Positions 1 through 9,444 of a stretch of 50,307 bases of DNA are shown piece by piece. Position 1 is the first letter of the stretch. Each line of letters opens with the position of its first letter. Below the pieces are notes generated by a model, which worked only from the letters and a program-made list of their open reading frames with translations, was not told the origin of the DNA and ran no database searches. The translations under genes were made by a program, and so were the position numbers. The stretch lies in contig JAGXIR010000013.1 in the NCBI GenBank assembly GCA_024635605.1, forward strand, positions 1-50,307. Direction: 5' to 3'. This stretch comes from Sunxiuqinia sp. (lineage in GTDB: Bacteria; Bacteroidota; Bacteroidia; Bacteroidales; Prolixibacteraceae).

Positions 1-1
1 A

Positions 2-1156
2 AATTTTCTAATTGCCTACAATGTAAATCTCAATACAACTTCAACACGGCGCGCCAATTCCGTTGCTTTTGATGTTCGCGAAGCTGGTCGTGTGAAGCGA
101 GAAGGCAATCCGGTGACTGGAAAAATTGTGACCGATGAAAAAGGGGAGCCGGTTCGGATTCCCGGGAGTTTAAAAAAAGTACGTGCGATTGGTTGGTTTA
201 TTGAAGAATATGGAATTGCTCAAATTTCGATGAATCTGACTGACATTACGGTAACTCCCATTCATATTGCTTTTGATGAGGTTTGTAAGAGTGCAGAAAA
301 CCGTGGCTTGCGGGTAACTGGTTCTGAATTGGTGGGGCTGATTCCATTGCAGGCCATGCTTGATGCAGGAAAATATTTTTTGAGCAAACAACAGCGATCC
401 ACCGGAATTGCCGATGCTGAGCTTATCAAGCTTGCAATCAAGTCGTTGGGATTGGATGAATTGACAGCATTTAGCCCGCGCGAAAGGATTATTGAATATA
501 TGCTGGAAGATGAATCTGTCAAACTCAAAGATTTAAGCTTGCAGGCGTTTGCTGATGAAACAGCCTCTGAGTCGCCTGCGCCCGGTGGCGGTTCAATCTC
601 GGCTTATGTGGGTTCACTTGGCGCTGCTTTGGGCGGAATGGTCGCCAATCTTTCGGCACACAAACGTGGGTGGGACCATCGTTGGGAGGAGTTCTCTGCC
701 TGGGCTGAAAAAGGGAAAGCCTGCCAAAATGAATTGCTCAGCCTGGTAGATGAAGATACGAGAGCATTTAACCAGATAATGACTGCTTTCTGGATGTCGA
801 AATCAAGCAGCAAAGACATGAAGATCCGGAACAAAGCGATTCAGAACGCTACCTTGAATGCCATAAAAGTGCCGTTGAAGGTTATGAAAACCGCCTTCGA
901 ATCGATGGAAGTTATTGAAGCAATGGCGAAAATCGGAAATCCCAACTCGGTTTCTGATGCGGGAGTTGCAGCACTTTGTGCGCGAACGGCTGTTCATGGA
1001 GCTTACCTGAATGTATTGATTAATCTGGGTGGATATCAGGATAAAGCAGAAGCAGCGACCTTTAAACATGAAGCCACAGAGCTGCTTTTTCAGGCCGAAA
1101 TCCGGGAGCAGCTAATCCTGAAACTGGTGATGGAAAAAATTAATGGAGAGTCGTAG
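2..1156 (+). CDS. ftcD: Formimidoyltransferase-cyclodeaminase (bifunctional FtcD), 5'-truncated by window edge
   Basis: The frame stays open upstream of the listed GTG at 92 (…FLIAYNVNLNTTSTRRANSVAFDVREAGR…), which is the formiminotransferase core. The C-terminus has the cyclodeaminase signature (FADETASESPAPGGGSISAYVGSLGAALGGMVANLS). Confidence 0.93.
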   Translation, partial: NFLIAYNVNLNTTSTRRANSVAFDVREAGRVKREGNPVTGKIVTDEKGEPVRIPGSLKKVRAIGWFIEEYGIAQISMNLTDITVTPIHIAFDEVCKSAENRGLRVTGSELVGLIPLQAMLDAGKYFLSKQQRSTGIADAELIKLAIKSLGLDELTAFSPRERIIEYMLEDESVKLKDLSLQAFADETASESPAPGGGSISAYVGSLGAALGGMVANLSAHKRGWDHRWEEFSAWAEKGKACQNELLSLVDEDTRAFNQIMTAFWMSKSSSKDMKIRNKAIQNATLNAIKVPLKVMKTAFESMEVIEAMAKIGNPNSVSDAGVAALCARTAVHGAYLNVLINLGGYQDKAEAATFKHEATELLFQAEIREQLILKLVMEKINGES

Positions 1157-1165
1157 TTCATCAAC

Positions 1166-2041
1166 CTACAGGAAATCAGCGATTCGGTTTAAGTCGTCCA
1201 CTTTGTCTTGATAGCCAAGAGACTTATAACTTTCAATCAGGCTTTCCAGTAACTTTTTAATCATGAACTTATCTTCGCACGGTTCATAAAAATCATCAGT
1301 TCCAAACTGTTCGTTCCGGTTCAAAAAAAACTCGACTTCTTTTCGCCCAATGATGGCACCCTTGTTGGATGGATTGATGTAAAATAGAATGGATGACTTG
1401 TAATCACGGCCGTGAACTTCATGGGCCATTTCCGGATCAATGTAGGCCAGCAAGGGGGTTTTGGGAAAGTTGATAAACTGAACCGGAAATTTCAATTCCC
1501 GGGCAATCAAAGCGTATAATATTGCGACCGAGATGGCATTTCCTTTTTTTGTTTCAAACAGTTGGTTGATGTAACAATTTTGAGGTGAGTCCAGATGGTT
1601 CAAATTAACCGAGAATTTGTTCGTGTCGTAAAAAATGTGGTTTAGCACAGTAATTTTCTCCAGTGAGGTCAGTTTATTGCTGATTTCGAGCCAGACATCA
1701 TTTGAGATCTTTTGAATCTTTGATTTAATCGCTTTCAGTTTGAGATCCGGGTATTGATATTGGCTAATCAGAAAAAAACCTTCAAACAAATCGACCTGTT
1801 TTTGATTGCCCCAGTTCAGAATTTTTGTTCTGGTTTCGGCAAATTGGATTTGTTGAATAAGATTTTCAATTCGTGATTGTATGAGCTCATCCAGGCTGGT
1901 TTCCCATATTTTCTCCAGTTGGTCAATAATTCGTCCATCTTCACATAGCAACTGTTGTTCAATCTCTTCAAAAACTGCTTCGTCCGGATCATCCAGCAAA
2001 GCGATTAGTGCTTGTAGCCGTTCTTTCTTCATCATTGACAA
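1166..2041 (-). CDS. Transglutaminase-like (SirB1-type) family protein
   Basis: ORF 291 aa. The GNAISVAILYALIARELKFPVQFINFP motif is typical of transglutaminase-like/SirB1 proteins. Confidence 0.7.
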   Translation of the reverse strand: MSMMKKERLQALIALLDDPDEAVFEEIEQQLLCEDGRIIDQLEKIWETSLDELIQSRIENLIQQIQFAETRTKILNWGNQKQVDLFEGFFLISQYQYPDLKLKAIKSKIQKISNDVWLEISNKLTSLEKITVLNHIFYDTNKFSVNLNHLDSPQNCYINQLFETKKGNAISVAILYALIARELKFPVQFINFPKTPLLAYIDPEMAHEVHGRDYKSSILFYINPSNKGAIIGRKEVEFFLNRNEQFGTDDFYEPCEDKFMIKKLLESLIESYKSLGYQDKVDDLNRIADFL

Positions 2042-2045
2042 GCGA

Positions 2046-2915
2046 TTAAGTGGTTAGTTTATCTAAAACAAGCCGGACCAATTTTTCCATGTGAGGGTGG
2101 TAATTTTCGCTGGCTTGTTTTGTTGTCCGGTTGGCAATGATCAGGCACACGGTCAGTGCATCGTGGCCGAGCAGAGCTGAAAGTCCGTAAATGGCCGAAC
2201 ATTCCATTTCATAATTGGTAATCCGGAAGTCGTTGTAAGAGAAACGTTCAATTTTTTCATTCAAACAAGGATCGGCTATTTCCAGTCGCAATACCCGGCC
2301 TTGTGGTCCATAGAACCCGGGTGCTGAAATGGTTACTCCATCATGAAAAGACTCTCCTTTCATGAGTTGATACAAATGGTCAGACGAATTAACGACATAT
2401 GGTTTTGCAAGCTGCGGATTCCAGTCTGTGTGAACAGTGAAGTTTTGTTCAAAATCCAGATCGGAGATGATCTTTCTGTCGGCGTAGAAATTCAGTAAGC
2501 CGTCAAAACCGATGGCTTTTCGCGAAAGAACGAATGAGTTGACCGGCAGATCCTTCTGAAGGGCACCTGAGGTTCCAATGCGTATAATATTCAGCGAGCG
2601 TTTCTTTTCCTTAACTTCTTTTGTCTCTAAATCGATGTTGACAAGAGCATCCAGTTCATTCAGTACTATGTCGATGTTGTCCGTTCCTATACCAGTTGAA
2701 ATAATCGTAATCCTAGTGTTTTTATACGTTCCGGTTGTGGAAACGAATTCCCGATTTTCTATTTTGAATTCGATATTTGAAAAATGGGATGCGATTAATT
2801 CTACACGGGCAGGATCACCAACCAAAAGAACATAGTCTGCTATGTGTTCAGGTTTTAAGTGGAGATGAAAGATGCTTCCGTCTTTGTTAATAATCAATTC
2901 TGAGGAACCAATCAT
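2046..2915 (-). CDS. Nucleoside phosphorylase (uridine phosphorylase-like)
   Basis: ORF 289 aa. VLLVGDPARVELIASHF, ISTGIGTDNIDIVLNEL and NYEMECSAIYGLSALLGH are PNP/UDP family motifs. Confidence 0.85.
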   Translation of the reverse strand: MIGSSELIINKDGSIFHLHLKPEHIADYVLLVGDPARVELIASHFSNIEFKIENREFVSTTGTYKNTRITIISTGIGTDNIDIVLNELDALVNIDLETKEVKEKKRSLNIIRIGTSGALQKDLPVNSFVLSRKAIGFDGLLNFYADRKIISDLDFEQNFTVHTDWNPQLAKPYVVNSSDHLYQLMKGESFHDGVTISAPGFYGPQGRVLRLEIADPCLNEKIERFSYNDFRITNYEMECSAIYGLSALLGHDALTVCLIIANRTTKQASENYHPHMEKLVRLVLDKLTT

Positions 2916-3092
2916 ATAAAAAAGGTTTTTTGATCAGCTCAAATCTAAACAAAAAAAGTTGATTTAACCAAGTCGTTGTTGTTATGAATCAAGCATTTTA
3001 ATAGCTTTTTATTAAGATTCAACTGTTTATTCGAGGAATTCTGTAAAATTCTGCTACATTTACTTTTTAGTCAATTTATAAAAATCATACCA

Positions 3093-3911
3093 ATGGATTT
3101 CAATTTCAAAAAGTCGTATTTAATTATTGCAGGTGTCGTAGTTGTGGTGTTGTTGTTTTTCGGAAGCAGCATGTTTATTACCATTCAGCCAGGAGAGCGC
3201 GGAGTTATTTTTCGTCCGTTTAGCTCAGGTTTAGACAAAGAGAGTATTTATATTCCGGGCTTTCATGTTGTAGCTCCCTGGAACACATTGTTTGTTTACG
3301 ATGTGAAAGAGCAGGCGCGGGAAGAGACAATGGATGTGCTTGATAAGAACGGGTTGTCAGTCAATGTCGATGTGTCGGTGCGTTTTAACCCGATGTACGA
3401 TAAAATCGGTTTTCTGCACGAAGTGTTTGGAACACGTTACGTTGATCAGCTGATTATTCCAGAGGTGCGGTCCTCAGTACGTCAGGTTGCGGGACGCTTT
3501 ACGGCGGAGGAAATTTATTCGACTAAGCGTAGCGAGGTGGAGGCTTCAATTATTGAAGAAACCGGAAAGATTCTTGAGAAAAATCACATTGCCATGCGTG
3601 CATTACTGATTCGCTCAATCAACCTTCCCGACAAAATTAAAGCTGCTATTGAAACCAAGCTGGAAGAAGAACAGGCTTTTTTAACCTATCAGTATACCTT
3701 GCAAACAGCTGAGCAGGAAGCTGAGAAGAGACGGATTGAGGCGGAAGGAATCGCTCGTTTTAACAAGATTATTGATGCTTCGTTGACAACCAGTATTTTG
3801 AAGCAACGAGGAATTGAAGCGACCATCGAGTTAGCAACATCGCCGAATTCAAAAGTTGTGGTAATTGGTAACTCCAAAGATGGCTTACCTCTGATTTTGG
3901 GAAATAATTAA
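3093..3911 (+). CDS. Prohibitin/SPFH-domain membrane protein
   Basis: N-terminal TM, then IQPGERGVIFRPF…RSSVRQVAGRFTAEEIYSTKR…AEQEAEKRRIEAEGIARFNKII, which is prohibitin-like. Confidence 0.88.
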   Translation: MDFNFKKSYLIIAGVVVVVLLFFGSSMFITIQPGERGVIFRPFSSGLDKESIYIPGFHVVAPWNTLFVYDVKEQAREETMDVLDKNGLSVNVDVSVRFNPMYDKIGFLHEVFGTRYVDQLIIPEVRSSVRQVAGRFTAEEIYSTKRSEVEASIIEETGKILEKNHIAMRALLIRSINLPDKIKAAIETKLEEEQAFLTYQYTLQTAEQEAEKRRIEAEGIARFNKIIDASLTTSILKQRGIEATIELATSPNSKVVVIGNSKDGLPLILGNN

Positions 3912-3927
3912 AAAGATATTTATCGAT

Positions 3928-3964
3928 AAGCCGGCAAGCCTCATTGGGTTTGACCGGCTTTTTT
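3928..3964 (+). terminator. Rho-independent terminator
   Basis: AAGCCGG…CCGGCTT stem followed by TTTTTT, just after the SPFH gene. Confidence 0.75.
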
Positions 3965-3974
3965 ATTCAAAAAA

Positions 3975-4454
3975 ATGAAGAAGATTATCAACGTTCATCG
4001 TCATGATGATCCGGAAATTTACCGATGCATTGGCTGTTCGCCGCATAATCCAATCGGGTTGAAGCTGGAATTTTGGGATGATGGCGAATCGATCATTTCG
4101 ACGTGGAATCCGCGTCGTGAATTTGAAGGCTGGGTTGAGGTTTTGCATGGCGGCATCCAGGCTACGCTGCTGGATGAAATTGCAGCTTGGGTGGTTTATA
4201 CCAAATGCAAAACAGCTGGTGTTACGGCTGAATTAAAGGTGAGCTATAAAAGGCCGGTTTTTACAACCCAGGGCGAAATTTTGATTAAAGGGCGATTGGT
4301 AGCAATGAACAGGCGATTGGCTATTATTCATGCTCAGTTGTTTAACGCTGAAAATCAACTTTGTGCAGAAGCAGATGTCAAGTATGTTATTTTTTCGGAG
4401 GAAGTGGCCCGCAAGAAATACTATTACCCGGGAATTGATGCTTTTTACGAATAG
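3975..4454 (+). CDS. PaaI-family hotdog thioesterase
   Basis: ORF 159 aa. GCSPHNPIGLKLEFW…GGIQATLLDEIAAWVVYTKCKTAGVTAELKVSYKRPV is the hotdog/PaaI pattern. Confidence 0.85.
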   Translation: MKKIINVHRHDDPEIYRCIGCSPHNPIGLKLEFWDDGESIISTWNPRREFEGWVEVLHGGIQATLLDEIAAWVVYTKCKTAGVTAELKVSYKRPVFTTQGEILIKGRLVAMNRRLAIIHAQLFNAENQLCAEADVKYVIFSEEVARKKYYYPGIDAFYE

Positions 4455-4486
4455 CAAACTGAAAAAATCAGGTAATTTCGTCTCCT

Positions 4487-4744
4487 TTACACCGGATCAA
4501 GTTCCTCAATTAAAGGATACCAGGGAGCTGTGATGGTATTCGACCCCGAACTTTGAATGCTGTCGGTCTTATCATCAATCACCGGAACTTCTTTCTCCGG
4601 TTCAGTTTCAGGAATCTGGATTTGCTCAGCCGGAGCAGTAATAATGACACTATCGGTGGCGAATGGTTGTTCAATTTCTACCTGGTGAGTTAACTTCAGG
4701 CCTAACAAATAAAAAATTGAGGATGTGAGAATAATTAATTTCAT
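4487..4744 (-). CDS. Small hypothetical membrane-anchored protein (ORF extends to 4768)
   Basis: Hydrophobic N-terminus MKLIILTSSIFYLLGLKL followed by an acidic P/E-rich tail. Short, with no recognised family. Confidence 0.4.
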   Translation of the reverse strand: MKLIILTSSIFYLLGLKLTHQVEIEQPFATDSVIITAPAEQIQIPETEPEKEVPVIDDKTDSIQSSGSNTITAPWYPLIEELDPV

Positions 4745-4961
4745 AGCTGAATTCTTGAATGCAACCAAAATTAGGTTTTTTTAATTCATGTTTTGGTGAT
4801 TTATCGACGAACAGTCTATTTTTTTCTTTAAAAAATGTTAATAAGTCCGTCAATAGCTAATTCCTTCCAGATATTTGGTTAGGCCTCACCCAAATTTGTT
4901 ATGCACAACCTTAATGAATTTTGAAATTGCGCCCGAAGTTACAGCATTTTTGTTGTTTTAC

Positions 4962-5999
4962 TTAGTCTGCCCGTTTCGCCAAAAGTTCATCTTCGTTTGG
5001 GGGTGGAAAGTCGTGTTTCGGAAAAACAATGCCGGCATCGGCTCTTACACGATCCAGAATTTCCAATTGATCCAGTGTGGTTTGAAACGACATCATGTCA
5101 CTTTCAATTTTACCTTCATCCAGGCATTGCATCACATGTGCGGCTTCATATTGGTAGCCCTTTCCTTCAATGGCTTCAACCGGAACTTCTTCTTCGCACT
5201 CCATGCCTTTCTCCCAAATGGTGATTTGGGCGTTGGCGAACCAGCGTTTGTTGAGCCGCAGGTACCCCTGTTCGCACCAGTATTCCGTTTGAATTGATGA
5301 ATGAGAAGCAAAGCTTGATACCAGCGACGCCATGGCATTATTGGCGTATTTGAAACTCATGATGATGCTTTCCTCGCAGTTGGTAAATCCAAATTGGGTG
5401 TGGGTTTTTATCTCTGTTGGTTTTCCCAGGGCCATCAGCGAGGCAAAAACAGGATAAATACCGATATCTAAAAGCGAACCACCACCAAGGTCAATGTTGT
5501 AAAGTCGTTGGCTGGCATCTTTATCGGCATTGAAAGCAAAGTCGGAACGCACCATCTTTAGTTTGCCCAGCTTTTCAGATTGGAGGATCTCCATCGTTTT
5601 TATGAAAGCAGGCTGGAACCGTGTCCAAAAGGCTTCCATCAAAAAGGTGTTGTTTTCTTTGGCGCAGGCAATCATGTCGCGGGCTTCGCGGGCATTGATG
5701 GCAAAAGCCTTTTCGCAAAGGGTTGCTTTTTTGTGTGTCAGGCAAAGGAGTGCGTGTTCGCGATGATGGGAGTGGGGGGTAGCAATATAAACAATGTCAA
5801 CTTTTGGATCTTCTACCAAATCGGTATAGCTGCCATAGGCTTTCTCAAATCCGATCTCACTGGCAAATTCCTGTGCCCGAATCAGGTTTCTGGATGCCGC
5901 AGCATAAAGTCGGGCATTGGGAAGAAGTTTTAGATCTTCAGCAAATTTTCGGGCAATCTTCCCACATCCTAAAATTGCCCAGCAATATTGTTTGGTCAT
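4962..5999 (-). CDS. Gfo/Idh/MocA family oxidoreductase
   Basis: ORF 345 aa with Rossmann WAILGCGKIARKFAEDL, VDIVYIATPHSHHREHALLCL and CEKAFAINAREARDMI. Confidence 0.93.
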   Translation of the reverse strand: MTKQYCWAILGCGKIARKFAEDLKLLPNARLYAAASRNLIRAQEFASEIGFEKAYGSYTDLVEDPKVDIVYIATPHSHHREHALLCLTHKKATLCEKAFAINAREARDMIACAKENNTFLMEAFWTRFQPAFIKTMEILQSEKLGKLKMVRSDFAFNADKDASQRLYNIDLGGGSLLDIGIYPVFASLMALGKPTEIKTHTQFGFTNCEESIIMSFKYANNAMASLVSSFASHSSIQTEYWCEQGYLRLNKRWFANAQITIWEKGMECEEEVPVEAIEGKGYQYEAAHVMQCLDEGKIESDMMSFQTTLDQLEILDRVRADAGIVFPKHDFPPPNEDELLAKRAD

Positions 6000-6078
6000 A
6001 TTTTATCCAATTTTGGACGGCAAGATAAGCAATATCCACTAATTGAGACTTCAAAAAGCAAGCAGGTTTGTTACCAAA

Positions 6079-6645
6079 TCAGGAATCCATTTTTTTCAGT
6101 TCGAAAATGAAAGAATGGAGTTCTTTCTTGTAAAATTCAAAATAGTTTGACAGGTCATCAATCTTTTCCAATACGAAATCATTCAGTTCATCGTCACTGG
6201 AAATATGTGCCAGCTTATCCAAAAAATCCCAGCGATGATTTTCAAACCAGTTTTCATCGCGCAATTTTCGACGGCCTCCATAGCGGCTAAAGTAGTAGAT
6301 GTAAACGTCACTTACATGGTCCACGCTCGGGTCTTCAAGTAAACGGTTGAGGCCCCCCGAAACGGATCGTAACAAAAGCCAGTAGCGGTTAAATTCTTCA
6401 CTAAACTCGCAAAGGTATTTCAGGTTCTTTATTTTAATGTAGAATTCATGGATTTCATGTTTGATCAGGTAGGTTTCAAGTTCATCAATCACATCCGGAA
6501 TCTGATTGATGAATTCTTCAATGAATTCATTTTTCAATTTCGGATCCGTGTTATCTTTCGGATAACCGTATTCATGATTGAAATATTTATAAAACCTTTC
6601 GGCAGGAGTCATATTGTATTCTATTGGTAGGCTAATTTCAGACAT
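6079..6645 (-). CDS. Hypothetical protein (188 aa)
   Basis: Long clean ORF with natural composition; no family recognised. Confidence 0.6.
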   Translation of the reverse strand: MSEISLPIEYNMTPAERFYKYFNHEYGYPKDNTDPKLKNEFIEEFINQIPDVIDELETYLIKHEIHEFYIKIKNLKYLCEFSEEFNRYWLLLRSVSGGLNRLLEDPSVDHVSDVYIYYFSRYGGRRKLRDENWFENHRWDFLDKLAHISSDDELNDFVLEKIDDLSNYFEFYKKELHSFIFELKKMDS

Positions 6646-7131
6646 TTATTCTTAATTGTCAATAAGTTATATACAAGAGTTATTGAAACAGTGCTTTTGG
6701 TTATCAACGGGCCATATACACTGACCAAAATAGAGCGCATCTTTTCGATTAAAGGGCAATATATTAAAAGAACCAGCTAAATTGTTATTAAAAATTCAAT
6801 CTTGTCCAATTCGGATTTTCGTCTGATTTAATAAGATTTTTTAGCAAGCTTTAGTTTTAGAACATAAGCGAAATGCGAAATGTTTATCACGAAAGCTGAT
6901 TTGTTTAGTCTTGATTTTAAACGATTGAAAAAAACAAGATTGCTCGTTTTTACGCACGGTCGTACCGGCCTGGTTTTGCAGTTGTCGCCGGGAAAAGCTG
7001 GAATCACATGTGGCTAAAGAGCCTGAGGTAACATCCGATGGATAAAATGTGACCAACCAAGAAAAACGATGACCTTCTTGCTTTTACCTTGAACTCCGCC
7101 TAAATTTGCCGACTTAGCAAACCCAGTATTC

Positions 7132-8091
7132 ATGCATTCGAAAAAGAAGGTTCACCTGACTGAAAAATCAAGCTTGCATCCACGAAATAAGAACCGGGGG
7201 CGTTATGATTTTACGCACTTGGTTGCAGTTTGTACGGACTTGAGCAGATTTGTCCGACCGAATGATTATGGTGATGAATCGATTGATTTTGCTGATCCGG
7301 ATGCTGTTAAAACGCTGAATAAAGCATTGTTGATTTCAAATTACGGACTGACTTATTGGGACATTCCGGATGGTTATTTGTGTCCGCCCATCCCGGGTCG
7401 GGCCGACTACATTCACCACATGGCCGACTTAATGCGTGAGTACAACGCGGGCCAAATTCCCACTGGCTCTACCATCACCTGTCTTGATGTTGGCACAGGT
7501 GCCAATGTCATTTACCCAATTATTGGCACGATGGAGTATGGCTGGACATTTGTTGGTTCCGATATTGATGAACCCGCCCTTGAGTCGGCCCGCACAATTG
7601 TTCTCAGGAATCCGCACTTGAAAGGAAAAATTAACTTGCGAAGGCAATCCAATACGAACAATATTTTCAGAGGGATCATCCAAGCCAATGAGCGGTTTGA
7701 CCTGACCATCTGCAACCCGCCATTTCATGCTTCACAGGCGGAGGCCGAGTCGGGAACCATACGCAAACTTCGGAATCTGAATAAGGAGGCTGTCGACCAA
7801 TCACAGTTGAACTTTGGCGGTAGGCATCATGAATTGTGGTGCGAAGGTGGTGAAGCAGCCTTTGTGAAGAAAATGATTCAGCAAAGCCGACAATTTGCGA
7901 CTTCTTGCTTTTGGTTTTCCACCTTGATTTCGAAACAGGAGAAGCTACAAGGAGTCTATCGGGCACTCCGGCAGGCCGAAGCCATTGAGGTGAAAACCAT
8001 TCCGATGGGGCAGGGCAACAAAACCAGCCGCGTGGTTGCCTGGACTTTTCTAACAAAAGCTGAGCAAGAGAAATGGTTAAGGAGAGAATGA
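7132..8091 (+). CDS. rlmF: 23S rRNA (adenine(1618)-N(6))-methyltransferase
   Basis: LHPRNKNRGRYDFTHL, CLDVGTGANVIYPIIG, LTICNPPFHASQAEA and GGRHHELWCEGGEAAFV are characteristic RlmF motifs. Confidence 0.95.
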   Translation: MHSKKKVHLTEKSSLHPRNKNRGRYDFTHLVAVCTDLSRFVRPNDYGDESIDFADPDAVKTLNKALLISNYGLTYWDIPDGYLCPPIPGRADYIHHMADLMREYNAGQIPTGSTITCLDVGTGANVIYPIIGTMEYGWTFVGSDIDEPALESARTIVLRNPHLKGKINLRRQSNTNNIFRGIIQANERFDLTICNPPFHASQAEAESGTIRKLRNLNKEAVDQSQLNFGGRHHELWCEGGEAAFVKKMIQQSRQFATSCFWFSTLISKQEKLQGVYRALRQAEAIEVKTIPMGQGNKTSRVVAWTFLTKAEQEKWLRRE

Positions 8092-8108
8092 CGAAGACAT
8101 GAAAATGT

Positions 8109-8693
8109 TTAGCTGGTCTTTTTAACAAACTTGGTCAGAATCACAATTTGCTGGCCGTTTACGCGGCCTTCAATTTGCTCCGGATTGTCGTGTACAATTG
8201 AAATGCCCCGAACCGCAGTTCCGCGTTTGGCGGTAAAGCTGGTTCCTTTCACATTCAGGTCTTTGGTCAACACCACGGTGTCGCCAGCCTGAAGCGCCAC
8301 GCCATTGCAATCCATGTGTTTGGCTTCGTTGCCTTGACTGCTGTCGCCTTCGCCGCCTGCTTTGGCCCAAGCCAATACGTCGTCTTCCAGGTAAAGCATA
8401 TCCAATAGATTTTGCGCCCACAGTTCAGCTTTCAAGCGGTTGAGCATACGCCACGCCATCACTTGAACAGCAGGCTCCTGGCTCCACATACTATCGTTTA
8501 AACAATGCCAGTGGTTAACATCCAGCACTTCCGGATTTTCGATCTGTTCCAGGCAGCGATCGCACAAAAGAACGCTTTTATCCACGGCAACATTGGTTTT
8601 TGGCGGAATCTCATAAACACTTAATTCGTTGGTCGATCCGCATAATTCGCATGCTGATCCGCTTCGCTCGTGTAGTTTCTTCTCCAGGCTCAT
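8109..8693 (-). CDS. phnA: PhnA-family zinc-ribbon protein
   Basis: CELCGSTNELSVYEIPP…LLCDRCLEQI zinc ribbon plus the C-terminal DCNGVALQAGDTVVLTKDLNVKG domain. Confidence 0.9.
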   Translation of the reverse strand: MSLEKKLHERSGSACELCGSTNELSVYEIPPKTNVAVDKSVLLCDRCLEQIENPEVLDVNHWHCLNDSMWSQEPAVQVMAWRMLNRLKAELWAQNLLDMLYLEDDVLAWAKAGGEGDSSQGNEAKHMDCNGVALQAGDTVVLTKDLNVKGTSFTAKRGTAVRGISIVHDNPEQIEGRVNGQQIVILTKFVKKTS

Positions 8694-8866
8694 TTAAACG
8701 ATTGTATTGAATGGGTTTTGCTATTTTGCTTTTTTGAAGGGCCCAAAGATAAGCCAGAAAAATTTAAATCAGTCCATCCTTCTCCTTTATTTCAAAAGGG
8801 GCAGGTCGGGAACAGAAGTTGGTCCCATTGCTGAGACCCGAGGCTGAAGAAACCTGCTTGCCCAAA

Positions 8867-9118
8867 AGCCAGAGTATGACGCCGGGTAGCCAGATAAACT
8901 TGCCAAGTCGCCAGACGAACTCAGCTACCCGCCAGGCGATGTCGCCAACTGTCAAGAAAGCAGTCTGCGGGAGCCAGACGAACTCAGTGATTGCCACGGA
9001 GTCAGTCCGGAGGAGCCAGACGAAGTCGCCGACCCTCCAGACGAACTCAGCGAGGAGCCAGACGATGTTGGCGGGGCGCCAGAACATCAACAGGACGCGG
9101 CAAGACGAGAAAAACACA
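8867..9118. repeat. Degenerate 21-bp tandem repeat, 12 units, core GCCAGACGAACTCAG
   Basis: Hand alignment gives units starting at 8867, 8888, 8909, 8930, 8951, 8972, 8993, 9014, 9035, 9056, 9077 and 9098, all 21 bp, with AGCCAGACGAACTCAG-like cores. Both strands are stop-free over the array. Confidence 0.88.
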
Positions 9119-9184
9119 TGAACTGGTAAATCAGGTAGGGGCTCATCGAATCAGACAGTTGCTTTGGCTAAACGCAGACAGTAT

Positions 9185-9202
9185 GGGTTTGGGCTAAAGC
9201 CC
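9185..9202 (+). repeat. REP-like palindromic element GGGTTTGGGCTAAAGCCC
   Basis: GGGCTaAAGCCC near-palindrome preceded by GGGTTT. An inverted copy lies at 9426-9444. Confidence 0.65.
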
Positions 9203-9222
9203 AGCTTGAGGCGTCGCAACGG

Positions 9223-9242
9223 CCCGGCCCTGAAGGGCCGGG
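9223..9242. repeat. Perfect GC hairpin CCCGGCCC-TGAA-GGGCCGGG
   Basis: 8-bp perfect stem with a TGAA loop, in non-coding DNA beside the REP-like element. Confidence 0.75.
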
Positions 9243-9425
9243 TTACTGACTGGTGCAGCACTCATCGTCAGTAGAAGAAAGATGATAAGCACAATCGGTA
9301 ACCTTCGAAATGACTAGAAATCACAAGCACGATCAAAAATCCCCGGAGTCATCCTATGAGAAGCCAACGATAGCATCAGTAAGCCTCGGATTCATCCGGG
9401 GGACACGAAACAGCCTGCATCGGCC

Positions 9426-9444
9426 GGGCTTTAGCCCAAAACCC
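9426..9444 (-). repeat. Inverted copy of the REP-like element (GGGCTTTAGCCCAAAACCC)
   Basis: Reverse complement GGGTTTTGGGCTAAAGCCC matches the 9185-9202 copy with one extra T. Confidence 0.65.

Noticed and set aside
4875-5297. 140-aa plus-strand ORF
   Set aside because: Largely antisense to the Gfo/Idh/MocA oxidoreductase.
7676-8128. 150-aa minus-strand ORF inside rlmF
   Set aside because: It is antisense to a strongly recognised rlmF frame and has no family-like motifs.
8867-9118. CRISPR array
   Set aside because: Units are contiguous 21-bp repeats without unique spacers, and there are no cas genes in the window.
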